A stretch of 61,234 bases of DNA, from positions 1-61,234 of the forward strand of contig QANT01008699.1 of NCBI GenBank assembly GCA_003254885.1, read 5' to 3'. A model generated the notes under the pieces. It saw only the letters and a list, made by a program, of their open reading frames with translations, did not search any database and was not told where the DNA came from. The translations under genes were made by a program, and so were the position numbers. The first letter of the stretch is position 1. Every line of letters begins with the position of its first letter. Source of the stretch: Purshia tridentata. Taxonomy: Eukaryota > Streptophyta > Magnoliopsida > Rosales > Rosaceae. This document shows positions 34,217-48,082 of the stretch, piece after piece.

Positions 34217-37200
34217 AGCCAGTAAAAATCACCCTACTGCTTACCAACTGCAGATAGTCGGATCCATGATTAGACAAAAATCCAAAATATTCCAGAAACT
34301 TATAAGCCAAGAAAAGAAGTACAATTCAAGTCCTCTATTCCTCTTTGACATTGATTGGTTGGAAATGTGTAGTGGGTAACTTGGGTTTTAGCTTAATACC
34401 ATTTTAGATCCTCTATTCTTTCTGCTGCTTGCAAAATGCAATGTAGCTAGCCGTCCTCTTTTTGTGACGGGTGGGGTGGTCAGTTGTCAATCACTCTGTG
34501 CCACCATCACTTTGCTTTGATAAAAAGAAATTATGCAAAATTTGGAATCGATTAGATAGAGAAAGAAATCATTTTCGTGACCTAGTAACATATATGATAT
34601 ATTAATTAGTGTTATGAAATAAAAGGGAAATTCAAAGTCTTTTTTTCATTCACATAAGATCTCTAGGGCTCTTGAATGACATAGGGATAGACCTTAAGGT
34701 CTCTTATTTTACATTAAATTAGACTCGTCTCAATAATCGATATAATTGTTCTACATAAATATTAAACATAATAATAGATAACCACATAATTAATGATATT
34801 TACAACAATTAGCATATTATATATGTTTCAGTCTCTAATTATTTGTCCTTTTTCTTGTTATCATTCTAATATTCTTTGCATATATAAGATCTTTACGAAT
34901 ATTGTAGTGTTACGTATTGTGTGATGTCTTTGCCCTTTATATTTTAGAATCTGATTCCTGTACATGGCATCTGCAACATATTTCTCCTTAGATTAATTAA
35001 CTTATTGGTCCAAATAGCTTGATTATACTCATGCATGTAATTACAAGTTGGTTAGGTAAGCACTAACCTATATAATACGCGCATTAATGTCGAGACATTT
35101 TGTTAAAATTATGGAGGACAAAAATCAATTCGGATATGAGTGTGGAGGTGGCATATTCATTCTCACCCGTACCCATTGTCAATCTTAATTAATGTTTGAT
35201 ATAATTGATTGAAAAAGTGAATGGTTAAATTTTGAAGAGTTTATTATAGACATGTATATATATGGTGTATAAATAAATGAATGGAAAATCCATAATGGTG
35301 CATTGGATGGACTCATCAACCGAATTACCGAACGAGTACATATGGAATGAATAAAGAAGGAAGCTCCTGTCGGACTTATGTTCATATTAAAGGCTATGGC
35401 TAAAATACATGGAATAGGACAGGAATCGCAGCAACGAAAAAGATAAACCTTGGAAGCTGCATGACCCAAAATACAAAAACGGTGCTGTTGAATATGACCC
35501 AGGACTGAGCTGTTTTATACTTGACATTAGGAAAAGTCATATTCCACCTATATGGAATCTAACAATTAAACCCCTATAAAAGGTATAGGCATGTATGAAG
35601 AAGCTAAGCTATAATCTTTTGGGTCATTCTGGCATCTAAATTTGGGTATATATTTATACTTGTTTTATATGGAAAAAAAAAAAAATTAATGCCCATTTTT
35701 TATAAGAAAATTTAATGTTTATTCACATAATCACAAATTCACATGCATAAACAAACATACAAGGAATCTGACATCAGTCATGACAAAGCAACCCTGTCCT
35801 TGTTAATTGTTTATTCTGATTTCATGATGTCCTTGTTGGATTTAGTTCTAGAAACCTTGGGATGGATTTGTGTGTCGTTTATGTTTGTTTGTTATTGGCC
35901 TAGTATTTTTAGGACAACTGCCCAGCTCACCAGATAACAAATCCTTAATATATGTATTTAATTGTAATTTTCCAATGACAATCGAAAAAGGACACACCAA
36001 TTCTAATATTTTTAGGATTATCGATCAGTGTGAGAATATATATATTACCTATTCAGGTCAGTGATACGTGTTTTTTAAAAAACAGGTGTTACTTACCTGA
36101 TTAAGTGATGATGCTCATTATTAATAAGCAAAATAGCACTCTATATATTATGTCGTCAATTATTCATATTACGTTTTTAATTATAATAATATTCAATGAG
36201 GAATTATAATTGACAATTTGACCATGTAATTATTCGACTGTTATCTAGTAAAAAAATATTGTTTACAAGCCTAAGGCCCTAAACCAACAATAATCATTTC
36301 TAGAAGTCCAACTTGCCTATAATCGAGTCTAACCTTCTACCTAAAATAGGCCATATTACCAAAGGTACGTAGTAGACTGCAAACCCAATATTTTTGGGTC
36401 GGGTGGGCCCAAGTTATGTCTTGTCAATCATATCAGTTCAACCACACCTAGATTGGTAATGGAGTGTGTTGTGTTATTTGGTGTTTGCGTTAAATATTAG
36501 TCAATTATAACATGATTTTTTTAATTAATCATGTTGTGTTTGAATTGAGTTAACCTATATATTGTGTAAATTAAAACTTAAATATAAATAGTTATTTATG
36601 CATTACTTTGAAAATAAAAACAAAACATATTTAATCATAATATTAACAAAACCATATACAAAAAAGTCATAACTATTATACAATAGGTCATATAATGTAT
36701 ATTGAAAAAGAAGAAAAATTATTCATTTCTTTCATATAATACTAGTTAAGCGTGTTTAGTGTGCTGTAATTATGTTAACTACTTGACACTAATTGGACAA
36801 ACTTATTATTAGTGTTTAATGAGTGGTGTTATATTCGTATTCGTGTTAAGCAACGGACAACCTAAACACATTAACTTAGTGTATGATTCGAGTCGTTTTA
36901 TTGTGATATGTCAAAATTTGCCACCATTACCCGAGTAGGATAGCTTGGATAGATGATGGGCCTAGCATTAATTGGCACATAAGGCTTAGTCCAACGGTTA
37001 CAGATGAGTGAGCATGGGCTGGGTTCAAGTAATACACAGTCCGGTCCATTTAACAATGGGCAATCTGATCATTCCCTTTTTTCTGTTTTTTCTCATCGAT
37101 TATAAAAAAGAAAAGAAAAAAGAACCACATTATACCATTTGACACTCGACTCATCTCATCACGTGCTATATATTTCATTTAATATTTTTTTTTGTAATAT

Positions 37201-37700
37201 ATTATGTTTAGGATTGACTATTCGAACAATATTTTGTGACAATAGAGTCTTATATTTCTTGAAAAAAATAAATTTTTTTATGACAATTTTACTAAATCTA
37301 AAAACTAAAGTTGACCTTAAAAATGGACTTTAGCCACTAGCCACAAATGAATAAGCGAAAGTACTTGACCTTAGCTTATCATTATCATCATGATGGTTGC
37401 AACTTGCGGAGATAGACGGATAGACAGACCACACTCCAAAGAGCGTAACCCGCGAATAATGATCGAGCGAGTATCAATGTATTATGTATCATTCATAGCA
37501 GGACACAAACAGCTGAGCGACAAATTAAATCCCATATTCCTATCCCCAAAAGCAACTCTCACTTTCAGCACTACAGTCACAGTGCTCTCCTTGTAAAACA
37601 CCCAGATATTTTCGGATTCCACTCTTCACTCTCCTCTTCTTCTGCTTCTACTCTCTCTGCCGCTCTGCAACAAGCCCTCACCCATCTTTCAGTTTCAGAG
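34217..37700. other. 3.5-kb gene-free AT-rich spacer
   Basis: No gene or complete transposon is seen between the divergently transcribed ABCB and 5'-nucleotidase genes. 36450-36920 has repeated words (TTGTGTT, CACATTAACTTAG, GTGTTAA) like those in plant LTR or MITE debris, but ends were not found. C/T-rich leader sequence of the downstream gene begins near 37600. Confidence 0.5.
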
Positions 37701-40700
37701 ATGTACCTTTCGGAGGCATTGGGGAAATTCAGAGAGGCCCCTGTATCAATGGCTGCCTTCAACTATCTCAGAAACCCAGTTCTAATCCGACCCATGTCGC
37801 ATAACAGTCTCAGTATCAAGTCTTTAACCTGGAATCAAAGAATGAAGTGCCAGTGCAGCAGCAGCAGTAGTAGCGTCGACGAGAAGTCGGTGTTTTCGGT
37901 CACGCCGTCGAACAAGTATGACGTTGATTATTTGGGAGAGAAGACCAAAGGGGATTTGAACGTCAAGGTGGAGCATCTTGAGGCCTTTGGTAACTTTATT
38001 TCCAACGCTCTTCTATTTCCTACTTGCGGTTCTGAAACTATGGTGTCACACATGTGTAAAGTTTTGTTCTTTTGCATGAATCCGGCCATGTAGGAATTGG
38101 TGGTCAGGAAACCTTACAAGGTCCAATTGAAGAAGTTGCTAGAATAGAGGCTGAAGAAGCTGAAGATTTGCTCAGAGACTTGGGTATCCCGGTGCTGTTT
38201 ATTAGTTCCTTTTCTGCATATATTTTGGTCCTATTAATATACCATTTTGCTCTGTTTCTTTATCTCACTCTGGTTTGCTAGAGTACCAAGTCTGTTATGG
38301 TTCTTTGTTTGTAATGGGAATATCCCATGGATTGTTTCCTTGTGGTATAATAGTACTACTACATCAATCTGACCATGTTGGATGTTATTGTGCAGAGTCC
38401 TTTTTCGTCAAGACAATCATCTCGTGGTATTTTTTGTAGCCGCACATTGAATCTTCGATCAATCAGTGCCATTGGATATGATATGGACTACACCTTGATG
38501 CATTACAACGTGATTGTAAGTATCAGTTTTTAATTTTGATACGTGATGATTATGTGAAAATCTTTCTTAATAGGGTTGTGATACTTGCATAAAGACAAAA
38601 CTTGCACAAAACTGCATCTGCACTATTGATGTCAAATTGGACCGCACTTTATTTTGCATGTTATTTTTCTCACATTAAGCACTTCAGCTTTGATGCTGAC
38701 AGCATCGGAGTCTTATATTTTTGCATGTATAAATAATCAGTCTTGGAACCTCAATGCATTAATTACCATTACTCTTCTGGTTACTGTTGGTGCTAGAGGA
38801 GGAGGGATTGTGGATTGTCTGACATGAATCTGTATCTTGCAGGCTTGGGAAGGGAAGGCTTATGACTACTGTATGGACAACTTAAGGAAAGTGGGCTTCC
38901 CCGTTGATGGTCTTGCATTCGACCCTGATTTGGTAGCATCTATAAACAAGTTGAGAAGTTTATTAGTGTTGGCATTTATGCAATTAATAAGATCTGCAAT
39001 TTCTTTTCTCTCTTCCACCTTGTTCCATCTTTTTGTATAGGTCATTAGAGGACTTGTCATAGACAAAGAGAAAGGCAACTTGGTGAAGGCTGATCGATTT
39101 GGTTATGTAAAGAGGGCTATGCATGGCACAAAGATGCTATCTACTCGAGCTGTAAGGTACACCGTGAACATTTTATTCTAATTATTGATATACAATGGAG
39201 GTTCTGACATACTTATATTTTGAGCCATGGAGCTATGACCAATCTTGCAGTGCAAATGCAAAACATGCATTCAGTCTGCTCATCATGCATTCAGTCTGCT
39301 CATAAACCATTAGCAATAAGATGTCGTAAATAATAGTTTGTATGGATCACATTTATTTGGCATTCCCTTGCATTGTAACATTTGTATATGTGCCTCGTAG
39401 GTTTTTTCAACATGTAGCATTTTAATATATCGTTCTTGGAAAAAACTGGAGTATTATATTCCAAGTGTGGCTTAACTTTCTATTCATTGAAGTGAGATGT
39501 ACGGGAGGGAACTGGTGGACCTCCGAAAGGAAAGTCGATGGGAATTCCTCAATACTCTATTTTCTGTCTCAGAAGCTGTGGCTTATATGCAGGTATTGTA
39601 TTGTCTTAGTTAAGTAACTGTTTTGACATCTTACTCATTATTATCACTTTTGTTTTTGTAGATTTTACTTTCTAAATATATTCTATGGTCATCATTACAT
39701 TGAAGTTTGTAGCTGAAAGGCTCAGCCTCCCTATCATTCCACTTTTCTTCTTGTCTTTGTTTCTTTTCTGTAAGACAGCACACTACTTGCTGTGGTCTTC
39801 TGTGGTTTCATTTGCTACCTACAATTCCATAGTTTTGCAATAAAACTAACTTTCATTGCATATTTTGTAGGGTACCCTATTGTTTACATTTTCTACCTAA
39901 GTTGTATGAATAAGACTGCCAAGAGGTCATAAAGCATGGCTTTCTATGTATCTTAGTTTGAACTTCCATGACATTTCAAATACCTGTGTAGGAATTACTC
40001 AAATTAAAAGATGCTGCTTTTAGGAAATAGTCAAATGAAAAGATGTTGATTTAGGAGATCAACTATAATTAAATTATATAAATAGTGATGTGGTAGTCAA
40101 AGGATTAAAAAAAAAAGGAATGAAACTATAAAAAGATAAGTAGATTTGAGGACCAAATAGAACTGGGATGTTTTCTTTTGTACGATATTACTGTAGACAC
40201 AGAAATTAATTCATACTCAGTCTATGTATGCTGTCCAGATCCTGATATCCAACAACCTTTAGGTTTGTAGCCTCATTTTTATAATTTGAAAGAATGTGAT
40301 TTGTGCTTGTTCTCTACAAGTTACTTCAACTTAAAAATCAAATATTGTGAATGTGATGAGGCAAGCCGCCCTGCTTAGGTCATAGAATAATGTTGTCCGT
40401 TCTGTAATTAACAGCATATTGACCTTTATTTATATCATATGATTCTTTGCAGATGGTTGACAGATTGGATGATGGAACCATAGCAGCAGAACTTGGTCCA
40501 CTTGATTATAAAGGGCTCTATAAGGCAATACGCTGTGCAGAAATTTTCTAGCGCACTGGTTTTGGTTTTTTTCATTCTTCATTTTTAACTCTTGACATGC
40601 TTTCAGGCTGTTGGAAGAGCCCTCTTCAGGGCACATGTAGAGGGTCAATTAAAGGTTAATATATTTATGATTTGTTCAGTAGGTTATATATAGGATTGTG

Positions 40701-43700
40701 AGCATGAACTGATTGTGGCATTTATGCAGAGCGAGATAATGTCTAAGCCTGAACTGTTTGTGACACCTGATCCAGAATTGCCTTTAGCACTTTTGGATCA
40801 AAAGGAGGTATTTATTATGACTGTGTTATCTTTCCATAGCATGTGATATCATTTTACTCATTTACTTTGACCTATTCTTGCATTAGGCTGGTAAAAAGCT
40901 TCTGCTCATTACCAACTCAGATTATCATTACACAGACAAAATGATGCAGCATTCCTTTAACAGATTTCTTCCCAATGATATGGGATGGCGGGATTTATTT
41001 GACATTGTAAGTAAACATAGTTTGTCTACTTTTAACTTCATGCCACATTGAATAGTAATTTTGGTTTATTGTGCTCATATGCAGGTAATTGTTTCTGCAA
41101 GGAAGCCAGAGTTCTTCCAAATGTCACACCCAATGTATGAGGTGGTGACGGGTGAGGGCCTAATGCGTCCATGCTTCAAGGCTGAAACAGGTGATAATGA
41201 TTAGTGTTTAGTCCTTGTGCAATGTCTTCTCTTATACTTGATAGTGACATAGTCTTCATGATCGATGAATTTTGTATGCTTTGAAAAAATGCAGTAATGA
41301 TTAGGGGTAATACCTGCTTGGACACACATATTTTCTTAGTTATAGTAGAAGAATTATGTCGTTGCATGTAATATGGCACTGGATTGCCTCGCTAACTGGC
41401 TTGACAAGTGGAAGGTGTTCTCATTTTGGTTTGCTGTAACTTGCTCAAAATGAAAAGAAGTTATTTCAACTGCTAGATTTCTCTTTACATGTATATATCA
41501 ATTAACTAGTGCCTTTTGTTTGTAGCTGATGTAAAGTAATCATTTCTGATCAATGATCAATGCCATGACATTAACTAAATAACTATTTTATTTAGTTGGT
41601 TAACTATCTGCTGTTTCTGTTCTCAGTCAACATCATTTTTACATGTGAAGATAATTAATTTCCTCTCTGCTTTGTATTGATCATATTATTCAATCATTCT
41701 TTACTTTGTTGACATTGAATTAATTATCTCATGTTCAGTCAAATTCTTCTTTCTTCAGGGGGATTGTATTCAGGGGGAAGTGCTCAGATGGTTGAGAATT
41801 CCCTAGATATCCATGGAGATGAAATACTGTATGTTGGTGATCATATCTACACTGATGTAAGTCAATCCAAAGTTCATCTGCGATGGCGAACAGCATTGAT
41901 TCTTAGAGAATTGGAAGAAGAGGTTTGTGTAGTTGACTTTCTCTTTACTTTCAACAGCACCGTGAAAGCATTATGTTTCTTGAAGTTCAGATCTCACTAT
42001 CAATGCAAAATTGCAAATTTTGGCATAGTTAATAATATGCTGGACTGAAAAAACTTTTGAGGCTGTGTTTGCCTATTGCCTTCTTTTCTATTGTTCCACA
42101 GACCAAACAGCTATGAACTATGATTTGTAATTCAGTATTCTTTTAATATCCTTGAACCATTAAATTCTGAGAAGGGTCTCCATTTGCTTCATGATAATAT
42201 TGAGACTGCAGTACAGTGCTTTGATTCATAGTCGGGATCATAGAGAATCACTAATAGAGCTTATAAATCAAAAGGAGGTCGTAGGGGATCTCTTCGACCA
42301 ACTTCGGCTGGCCTTGCAAAGGCGAACTAATGGGCGTCCTGCTCAAGTAAGCTTTGTCTGTCACTTAATCTTGTAATGTTGATAAGATCTCAACATATTC
42401 TTTCATTGCAAATGAAAAAGTATGGATTGACTATAGAAATTAACCTTTTATATGCTTGCGTCTGTATCCTCATGTATTAAACGCTGTACTTTATCAAACA
42501 ATTACTGCTTTAATTTATAAATATTGTGTCCTCTGCCTTGCATACTTTTGAGCTAAATATTAAAGAAATATAATGATGACCCTAGTTATCTCTTGAAAAT
42601 TAGATTAATGCAACTCTTAAGTTTCGTGTCTGAAGCCATGCTATAATTTTTTTTCATTAGTTCATTAGATAGATTTCTTCCTTTTAAATTTTAGGCATCA
42701 AATCTTAAAATACTAATTTTCCACTTGAATTTAATATGATCAAGATATCCAATAGTACCATTCCACCAAAATCTCTGTGAACTGTGATTATGAAGCAGGA
42801 ACCCTGCCACCAGAATCTCTGGGATTAGGAAGCAGTTCACAGAGATTCTGGTGGAACTGGGATTTAAAGTTAGAAATAACGGATTTGTAGAAAAAATGAA
42901 TTGAGGTATGAAGCAGGTGCCTCCATCTTTTCTTTGTCCTAGTTTCTTACCTAGACATACTAAGACTACATCTAACATATATTGTCTTCCCACTCTTGAA
43001 GCCTTATAATTTTATAGCTTGTGTTTCTAATTAGCTGTTAGTCTAAATTTGTTTTCTTTTTTATCATCAGCATTCAGAAAGCAATATGAATGCCTAATCA
43101 AAGAGTGTGAGCCAATAGATGATACAACTGCAAAAGCAAAAAGAATAAAATTATTCAATGTAGTGTTTTTTAATTTTATCTGAACTTTCAGACCCTTGCT
43201 GCAACAAATTTGGATGATCAAGAACTCTCAGAAAGGATACAAAAGCTGCTTATTGTTATGCAAAGACTAGACCAGAAAATTGCTCCGATGCTAGAAGCAG
43301 ATGGAGAGCTCTTCAACAAAAGGTAAGATGAGGTTGAAAAACTTACCAATTTATTTTTCACAACTAATTTTTATCTGTGCAATATCTTTTACAATCATCT
43401 GAGCATACAGTTGACCTAGTGAACCTGTTGTGCATTAGGTGGGGATTTCTTTCTCGCGCAGGGTTCTGGGATAAGAGCCATTTGATGAGACAAATTGAAA
43501 AGTATGTGCTTTTATTTCGACATTTTCATAGTTCATTAATTGGAACTCTGGTCATGGCTGTGACAGAAGTCAAATTTTATCTTCTGGCAGTCCTCATTGA
43601 CAATGATACTCTCAATTCTTTTTCATCTTGCAGGTATGCTGATATATATACTTCTAGGGTGTCAAATTTCTTACATTACACGCCTTTCATGTATTTCCGC

Positions 43701-44127
43701 TCACAAGAACAGGTAAACTAGAGTATGGCTTTCTTTATCTTTTTCTGTATTAGAGGATTAGAAAATAAGTGCATAATGTATATGAAACTTGCACCATTCC
43801 TCATGTTCGACCTTGCACGCACACAACCCTGCCAAATTCTCTTGTAACTAAAACTCTGATATATATACAATGATAACAATATAAAAATGTACCATAAAAG
43901 ACACACACACACTGCAATCTTATTTAACTTATGCAAATAAGCAAATAGATGACTCTGCACACACACACACACACACACACACAACCCTTCAGTATAGCAT
44001 TTTTCATTGCTCTGCATTGGAACGAACTCCTATATATACCTTATGACGTTTACCTCTGCAGACGCTTGCTCATGATTCATATTCATACTACCAAGCGAAG
44101 CTTAATGGGTCTGCTATGGATAACTAA
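37701..44127 (+). CDS. HAD-superfamily 5'-nucleotidase (cytosolic II-like)
   Basis: Hydrolyses 5'-nucleotide monophosphates by analogy with the HAD-IG nucleotidase family; the plant substrate is not established from sequence. Seventeen exons: 37701-37989, 38094-38191, 38396-38515, 38843-38932, 39041-39156, 39493-39592, 40453-40524, 40607-40654, 40730-40807, 40887-41006, 41085-41190, 41759-41922, 42212-42346, 43192-43322, 43439-43501, 43634-43712 and 44062-44127. They total 1875 nt, giving 624 residues. HAD motif I is DMDYT (Asp158, Asp160) in GYDMDYTLMHYNV; a later motif is LLLITNSDYHYT; the acidic motif is VGDHIYTDV. The first about 75 residues are Ser/Arg-rich and suggest an organelle transit peptide; a second ATG at 37749 has a better context. 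The intron after exon 7 begins GC, not GT. Confidence 0.93.
40525..40606 (+). other. GC-AG intron in the 5'-nucleotidase gene
   Basis: Exon 7 ends CTATAAG and the intron begins GCAATACG; the acceptor is TTTCAG at 40601-40606. Frame continuity (KGLYK then AVGRALFRAHVEGQLK) requires this junction, and no GT donor nearby keeps the frame. GC-AG introns make up about 1% of plant introns. Confidence 0.85.
42761..42856. repeat. 24-bp inverted repeat in intron 13 of the nucleotidase gene
   Basis: Arms 42761-42784 and 42833-42856 are complementary at 23 of 24 positions with a 48-base loop. A third, direct partial copy (CCACCAGAATCTCTG, from about 42807) sits inside the loop. It could fold as a hairpin; it is probably a MITE remnant. 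Confidence 0.85.
43958..43983. repeat. (CA)n microsatellite in the last nucleotidase intron
   Basis: An uninterrupted CA run of about 26 bp lies within intron 16. Confidence 0.95.
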
Positions 44128-45123
44128 CTCAACTTTATGCTGTAAACGTGCAATTTGTTGTAAACATTAATCAAGGTGCATATTGACCATGTTAAATATT
44201 GTTTTTCTATGAATCGATGATCCCAGCAGGTTACACCTTACAAGGTTATAAACCAATAATGAATAATGCGTAATTTTGTAATGCTGCTTCAACATTGATC
44301 AGTGGTTTGTTAATGCCCACCAGCATTCATAAAGCTTATTTTCACTAATCATTATCAATTATGTCAAAAACCAAACGATAATGAAAAACCAGCTTTTGAA
44401 AGCTGAACCCGTGAGACAGTGACCATTGCACTGGGGAAATTGTACATAAATATGAAGGGTATTTTTTGGTTTTTTAAACTATAAAAACACAACACAATTA
44501 GTCCAATCTTTAATATTACCCTTCACCCTTTTTTTATAGGATCTATCATTAAGCCATACGAGCCGTTATGTATATTTTCTGTGTTGATATTTTGTTTAAT
44601 TATATTTTTTGTCTTGTTATAGTGTTTATGGCAAAACATTTTTAGAACTAACCTTTAAGATTTAAAGTTTATAGGATAGAGTTTGTATTAGAGAGAATTA
44701 AATGTAGATATAAAATGATAATCCTTTCAATTATAGAAGTATCATCGTATAAAATATAAACAAAAGGGTCTGAACTTATTAACAAGCAAGTAACTATTTT
44801 GATTTTTAGTAGTAATTTTTATACTTTGTTAAAAGAGATTTCAAATTCGATTTTCCGTTTCAACATAAATAAAAAAAGCCTTCATATTTAAGGTGAAGCG
44901 ATGCCAAAACACACCCAATCCAATCTCATCCTAAGCCATTAATTTCGGTTGTAAACTCACTGTCAGTCTATTGAAAACGCTGTCGTTTCCAGAGTCTAGA
45001 CGACGAGTCGTCCATACTTTTGTTAAAGTGAAATGCGAGTTTTTTTTTTTGGGCCAAAAGGTGAAATGGGTTTAAGAACAAGCAACAGCAGCTGCATAGG
45101 AACCTAAGAACTGCAATCTGGAA
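44128..45123. other. Intergenic spacer upstream of TGD4
   Basis: No gene is seen. The stretch is AT-rich and contains the 3' UTR of the nucleotidase gene and the promoter of TGD4. A T-run at 45041-45050 precedes the leader. Confidence 0.5.
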
Positions 45124-47455
45124 ATGGAGATGAACAAGCTAAGATGGGCAATGGACGGAGGGTTTTGGGAGCTGGACATGTCGACGCCGAGGACCCTCGA
45201 CGGACTGGGCCGGCCGGTGCCCGGTGACCCACTTCCCTTGGGCCTGTCTCGCGGCGCCAGGCTTTCCAGGCCCAAACAGATTGACTTCATGCAGCGCTTC
45301 ATGGCCGCCCCTTTCATCCCATCCTACGCCGCCGCCAATGGCCTCACTCTTCAGCGCGTCCTAACCATTCCCTTTGCCGACAACTGGTATCCGCCGCCAA
45401 AACTCACTCCAATTTCCCTTTACATTTTCATCTTCATCGTTTTCTGTATGTGGGTTCGGTTCAAGTTGATGAAGTGCTTTATAGTTTGTAGCAGAATTGA
45501 TAATTCTTGAATTGAAAAAGCTCTGTAGGTTTGGGACGTTACTGGGTCAGTTCAATTTGCAGAGGTTCATATCCTCTGTGAAAAGGAGTAGAAACCCGCC
45601 ACCAGACTCCGCATCTTCATGGATGCAAAGCATTTCAACACACCTAAAAGACAAGTCCTTGTATGCCCTCTCTTTCTGTTCCGACTTGTTGTTGACACCT
45701 GATGACACACTGCTCTTTAGCCTCGACACATATGGTGATGACAAGAAACCTCGAAAGAAAGCACTCTTTCAGCACAAGGTACGGTTCTGTTTACCATATT
45801 GTCTAATTTGTGCTTCTTGTTGTAGAGTTTATAGTAACGCTTTGATTATCATATATTCTGCAGTTTCCTCATCACAATTTGACAGTAGAGGCAGTTTGGC
45901 CCGGACTTTTTGTTGACAAGCCTGGTAATTATTGGGATGTGCCATTATCATTGTCACTTGATCTGGCTACGGTTGCTTCTGACTCCGTTCCCAGTTATCG
46001 TCTATGTGTGCATCATAATTCAGGGTCACCCGAACGCCTTGACAGTGGTCAGAGTGATGGAGTTCCTGCTAGTCTGCTTCCTGGTTTGTCTGTCACAAGT
46101 GCTTTTTCCTTCAGGAAAAATATTGACCTCCGGAGAAGTAATGCTCAGAAGATGAAAATGGTGCAACCATATGATATATTCCTTTCAAATCCTCATGTTT
46201 CAGCTTCGGGGATTATTGGTTAGACACTGCCTTTTTATTTGCTGAATTTATACAGGTAGATGATCCAGGAAAAAAAAGACTAGGGGAGGGAGAAGAGGGG
46301 GAATTTGTTATAAGCATTAGTGAAACAATAAACAAAACACCCTTTTGCTTAAATGAAAGAGAAATGTTTGCTGGGACTAATTAGAAAAAAAGAAAAAACC
46401 ACCAGATTGTCTTTAATACTGCATGATGAACTTGAACCTCAGCTGGCATTGATAATTTTTAATGTTTGCACAAAAAATGGGTTCAAGTAGTCCGGAATGG
46501 GGCCATTATAAATTTTCTCATGTCTTGTGTTGTGTGCATTGTGCTGTTTAATCTTAGCTGACCCCTAACAGTTTGGATTAAGGAGAGTTGAGTAGCTTTG
46601 TTGTTCTAGCATCCTTTCCATTGCAGATGCATTCGATGCCATACTCATACATGCAACTCTTACTAATTGATACTTCATTCTTCCATACATAGGTGCTGCT
46701 ATGACTGCCTCTTTTGGTGATAGTTGGGTTAGATCACAAATTGAGGATGAGGATTCTCAGGGTTTTAGGGGCTTGACCGTTCAGGCTCCTGGAGTAAAAT
46801 CTGCCTTTCTAGCAGACATGTTTGCGTCTGCATCATTTACAGCCCAGAGTGGAAACTTCCAAAGGCTATTTCTAGATCTCACCCGCTTTCATGCCCGCTT
46901 GGATTTTCCTTCTGGTTCCAAATTTCTTTCAGGTGCCACACATCTAGCGCAAGATTATTTCAATTCTCAGCAGCCAAATTTGGAAGCTATTCAGGATATT
47001 TGCCCCAATGCCACCCTTTCTCTTCAGCAGCAGGTAAGAGTGATTTCAGAATAGGAGAAATACTAAGCTTATAAGTTGTTGAAAAATCTTATAATATATT
47101 TTCCTCTCCTTGTTGAACTTGAGCTGCACCTTTGTAGTAACTGGGTTTGAAAACAGCCTAGCCCATGATCGTTTCTTTCATAGATGTTGAACCAGAATGA
47201 TGTTGACATGAATGTTGGCTTTGAACTGCCTGTAACAAGCTCCACAATTTCTTGCAGATTGCTGGACCTTTTAGTTTCAGGGTTGATTCAGAAGTTGCAG
47301 TTGAAGTAAGGAAGCAAGACTGGAATATACGTGTGGATAAGCCCATATTTGCACTTGAATATGCACTGCAAGTCCTTGGTTCAGCAAAAGCCGTTGCTTG
47401 GTATTCCCCAAAGCAGCAAGAATTCATGATAGAGCTTCGTTTTTATGAGACATAA
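45124..47455 (+). CDS. TGD4: TRIGALACTOSYLDIACYLGLYCEROL 4, chloroplast lipid importer subunit
   Basis: TGD4 is a chloroplast outer-envelope beta-barrel protein that binds phosphatidic acid and brings ER-made lipid precursors to the TGD1-2-3 ABC importer for galactolipid synthesis. Five exons: 45124-45386, 45529-45778, 45864-46218, 46693-47033 and 47258-47455. They total 1407 nt, giving 468 residues, close to the Arabidopsis length. Family landmarks: WAMDGGFWELDMSTPRTLDG at the N terminus; DPLPLGLSRG and RLSRPKQIDFMQRFM; HLKDKSLYALSFCSDLLLTP; EAVWPGLFVDKPGNYWDVPL; DLTRFHARLDFPSG; and the C-terminal FALEYALQVLGSAKAVAWYS strand region ending LRFYET. As expected for an outer-envelope protein there is no cleavable transit peptide. 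The gene converges on the pseudouridine synthase gene, with 627 bp between stop codons. Confidence 0.95.
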
Positions 47456-48082
47456 AACCATGTGCTCTTCTTGATAGGGTTATATTGTTAGATCATTTTG
47501 AGGGAGATTGTCCCATTGGCACCAACCGAAAAATATTTCTTCACCATTGTTAAAAGTGATGTATTATTGGAGAGAATCATATTTTGGTAAATGACATGGT
47601 AATTCTGGCCATTGAAACTAGGTTTGGCCTTCGGGCTTTATATTATTTTCTGAAATTTGACCGGTCATTGAATCAGAAGATAGAGAGGATCAAGCGATAA
47701 GGATCACAAATTCAATGTGATGAAATAAAAATATAAAGATAATACATGTACTCTTATTATATTTTAGTTCACTTGTTCCGAATCTCCAATGACAGGAGAG
47801 GAGAGAAACACAAAGAAGCGAAGTGGCCATCCGCATATGGTGTACCCTTAATTGTACGCATCTACTTTTTAAAGGCAACCAACACTACCAGAAGGAATTG
47901 GTCACTTGCAACTGCAACATCCCAAGTTCCTGTGTGCTTTGCATTTTCTTTGTGAACGAACGCATACTTTATTAAGATTTTAGAGTTGTCAACAAGTTAC
48001 CAGATACAACAGAAATAATTGAGAATTTCATGAATAATAATGTTATTAGCTTTTGGATGTAGTTTTGGTACAAGTGAAATTT

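Noticed and set aside
42347..43191. Possible extra exon in the long intron 13 of the nucleotidase gene
   Set aside because: Exons 13 and 14 already join in phase and give uninterrupted family sequence (RPAQ/TLAATN); the intron is long because of repeat DNA.
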